From contig NZ_VLIY01000013.1 of NCBI RefSeq assembly GCF_007489285.1, positions 81,036 to 145,035 of the forward strand: a stretch of 64,000 nt of DNA, given 5' to 3'. Each line of letters opens with the position of its first letter. Position 1 is the stretch's first letter. Origin of the DNA: Skermania sp. ID1734 (GTDB lineage Bacteria; Actinomycetota; Actinomycetes; Mycobacteriales; Mycobacteriaceae). A program made the position numbers and the translations under genes. Shown piece by piece: positions 62,477 through 64,000 of this stretch. The notes beneath the pieces are model-generated. The model saw nothing but the letters and a program-made list of their open reading frames with translations. It was not told the origin of the DNA and ran no database searches.

Positions 62477-63151
62477 CTAGCTCACCACGATTGCGGTGAG
62501 GACCAAGCCGTCACGCACCTGCCACCGCCCATCGAACGCCACCAGTCGCGACCCGTCCAGCGCGAGCGGGTCGATGAGGATCTCACTACGAAACCTGCCG
62601 CTGCGCAGCGCGTCTGGCACTGTCTCGGTGTCGGTGGTGAACGTAATGTGCGCGTCCTCGAATCCCAGCCAGCGTTTGGTCAGGGGAAACCATGCCTTAT
62701 AGGTCGCTTCCTTGGCACAAAACAGCAACCGGTCGGAATGGATGTCCCGGTCGGGCATCGTGCCCAGCCAATCCCGTTCGGCCGCAAGGCTCACCGCCTC
62801 GAGTACGCCGTCCGGTAGCGGCCCGTGTGGTTCGGCATCGATACCGACCGAGCGAAACTGCATCGAATGCCCGAGCGCCGCACCGCGATAGCCGGCGCAG
62901 TGTGTGAGGCTGCCGACAACCCCGCGCGGGAACACCGGCATGCCGCTGTCCCCCCGCAACACCGGACCAGGCTCGACGCCCAGCTGCCGCATGGCCTCTC
63001 GCGCACAGTGCCGGGCGCCCATGAACTCTCGCCGGCGCTTGTCCACCGCGCGCGCAATCAACTCGGCCTCGAGCGGATGGGGTTGCAGGTTCGGCGGATC
63101 GGAAAACAGCTCAGCAGACTCGATACCCGTCGGAAGGATGTTCTCGATCAA
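62477..63151 (-). CDS. pptT: 4'-phosphopantetheinyl transferase PptT
   Basis: A 224-residue Sfp-type transferase activating ACP and PKS/NRPS carrier domains, essential for mycolate-type lipids and siderophores. VGSLTHCAGYRGAALGHS, SVGIDAEPHGPLP and FCAKEATYKAWFPLTKRWLG are the Mg/CoA-binding signatures. The start is taken as TTG 63151, which overlaps the upstream TGA by 4 nt (TTGA), giving the mycobacterial length. Confidence 0.94.
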   Translation of the reverse strand: MIENILPTGIESAELFSDPPNLQPHPLEAELIARAVDKRRREFMGARHCAREAMRQLGVEPGPVLRGDSGMPVFPRGVVGSLTHCAGYRGAALGHSMQFRSVGIDAEPHGPLPDGVLEAVSLAAERDWLGTMPDRDIHSDRLLFCAKEATYKAWFPLTKRWLGFEDAHITFTTDTETVPDALRSGRFRSEILIDPLALDGSRLVAFDGRWQVRDGLVLTAIVVS

Positions 63152-64000
63152 CGTCCGCGCGCCCTCATCTTTTCCACGGCAGCTTCCATTTCCGGAGTCA
63201 CTTTGAAGTGTCCACCCCATTTGTTCAGCGTGCCCGGCGGATACTCGGGCACCGGAAGGATCTGGCGCAGCAGCTTTTCCGGCAGACCGCGGCGTTGCCA
63301 CTCGCGCGGGTAGCCGAGCGAGACCTCCTCGAACCGCACACCGTCGTAGTAGGTGGTGCGCGGAATGTGCAGGTGCCCGTACACCGAACACACGACGTTG
63401 TACCGGGTGTGCCAGTCGGCGGTCAATACGGTGCCGCACCACAGCGAGAACTCCGGGTACATCAGCACTTCCGTGGGTTGCGGTACCAGCGGAAAGTGGT
63501 TGATCAGCACCAATGGTGTATCCGGCGGCAGCGCATCGAGGCGCTTACGGGTCTGCTCCACCCGCACCTGGCACCAGGCGTCGCGGGTCAGATACGGCTC
63601 GGAAGACAGCAGGTATTCATCCGTGGCAACGACGTTGCGCTCGCGGGCGATGGCCAGTCCCTCTGACTTGGTGCTCGCGCCGGCGGGCAGGAATGTGTAG
63701 TCATAGAGCAGGAACATCGGCACCAGTGTCACGCCGTCCCACACCGGATACGGGTCCTCGGGCGTGATGACGTCGATGGCGCGGCACATGTTGACCAGGT
63801 ACTCGTAGCGTGCGGCGCCGTGCATCTGCACGGGATCCTTTGCCGTGGTCCACAACTCGTGGTTGCCCGGCACCCAGATGACCTTCTCGAAGCGGCTGCG
63901 CAGCATCTCTAGAGCCCACCGGATGTCGTCGGTCTTCTCCGAGACGTCACCGGCGACGATCAGCCAGTCGTGTGGCGAGGACGGCCGGATCTGTTCGGCG
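63148..64000 (-). CDS. Metallophosphoesterase (Rv2795c-like), N-terminus outside window
   Basis: The frame is open to the window edge, so the first part is missing. Visible: DWLIVAGDVSEKTDD (metal-site GD motif), VIWVPGNHELWT (GNHE), LVLINHFPLVPQ and VCSVYGHLHIPRTTY (GHxH). This is a calcineurin-like phosphoesterase, here possibly for phospholipids or nucleotides. TGA overlaps the pptT TTG. Conserved partner of pptT in Mycobacteriales. Confidence 0.9.
   Translation of the reverse strand, partial: AEQIRPSSPHDWLIVAGDVSEKTDDIRWALEMLRSRFEKVIWVPGNHELWTTAKDPVQMHGAARYEYLVNMCRAIDVITPEDPYPVWDGVTLVPMFLLYDYTFLPAGASTKSEGLAIARERNVVATDEYLLSSEPYLTRDAWCQVRVEQTRKRLDALPPDTPLVLINHFPLVPQPTEVLMYPEFSLWCGTVLTADWHTRYNVVCSVYGHLHIPRTTYYDGVRFEEVSLGYPREWQRRGLPEKLLRQILPVPEYPPGTLNKWGGHFKVTPEMEAAVEKMRARGR

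Overview
The window is compact, high-GC actinobacterial chromosome. Gene content and order match the conserved lexA-recA-ftsK-dapA-pnp-truB block of Mycobacteriales (the Rv2719c-to-Rv2795c neighbourhood of Mycobacterium tuberculosis, here inverted). Clade markers are oxyR/ahpC/ahpD, ChiZ-like LysM protein/lexA, gluABCD beside recX-recA, clgR-pspA-pspM, PptT and the DUF3046 protein next to recA. The lack of a lipoprotein gene between gpsI and rpsO, and of thyX beside dapA, argues against M. tuberculosis itself. A Nocardia-, Rhodococcus- or environmental Mycobacterium-like organism fits, but the species cannot be fixed from this sequence alone.

Layout. 1-7.3 kb: end of a DUF3516 helicase, DUF5997 with an orphan LysR-type effector domain, the oxyR<>ahpC-ahpD peroxide module, a papain-fold protein with small membrane proteins, a thioesterase and a class III aminotransferase. 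7.4-15.8 kb: hrpA, nrdR, the SOS pair chiZ-like<>lexA with clustered SOS boxes, an acyl-CoA dehydrogenase and an acyltransferase. 16-25.8 kb: hflX, dapF, miaA, a LigB-like protein, DUF349 protein, membrane protein, miaB and an MFS pump divergent from a MarR regulator. 25.8-33.5 kb: gluABCD, two unknown genes, recX and an intein-interrupted recA. 33.5-38.4 kb: glycosyltransferase, a previously uncalled 57-residue membrane protein, pspM, pspA, clgR, pncC and pgsA. 38.5-46.2 kb: argA, a terC gene under an apparent manganese riboswitch, ftsK, RNase J and dapA. 46.3-49.2 kb: an accessory pocket (frameshifted SDR, MazF-like protein, ribbon-helix-helix-like protein, SRPBCC protein, flavodoxin). 49.2-64 kb: dapB, alcohol and acyl-CoA dehydrogenases, pepR, gpsI, rpsO, ribF, vapBC, mntR, a large membrane protein, truB, pptT and a metallophosphoesterase cut by the window edge.

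How the parts work together. LexA, the ChiZ-like protein, RecA and RecX form the DNA-damage circuit; recA carries both an SOS box and a LexA-independent RecA-NDp-type promoter. OxyR, AhpC and AhpD form peroxide defence. ClgR, PspA, PspM and perhaps the small membrane protein form the envelope-stress system behind an ECF-type promoter. DapA, DapB and DapF feed lysine and peptidoglycan synthesis. TerC with its riboswitch and the MntR-type regulator point to manganese homeostasis. Many start codons overlap the preceding stop by 4 nt (ATGA, GTGA or TTGA), and several genes show a TANNNT box 6-8 nt before the start, as expected for leaderless mRNAs.

The least ordinary signals are the riboswitch whose switching helix masks the terC ribosome-binding site, the RecA intein at the M. 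leprae-type site, the helically phased TGGCGTCA array in front of a ribbon-helix-helix-like gene next to a MazF homologue, a KstR-type palindrome before the SRPBCC gene, the small psp-locus membrane protein, and a 62-bp palindromic element between gpsI and pepR.
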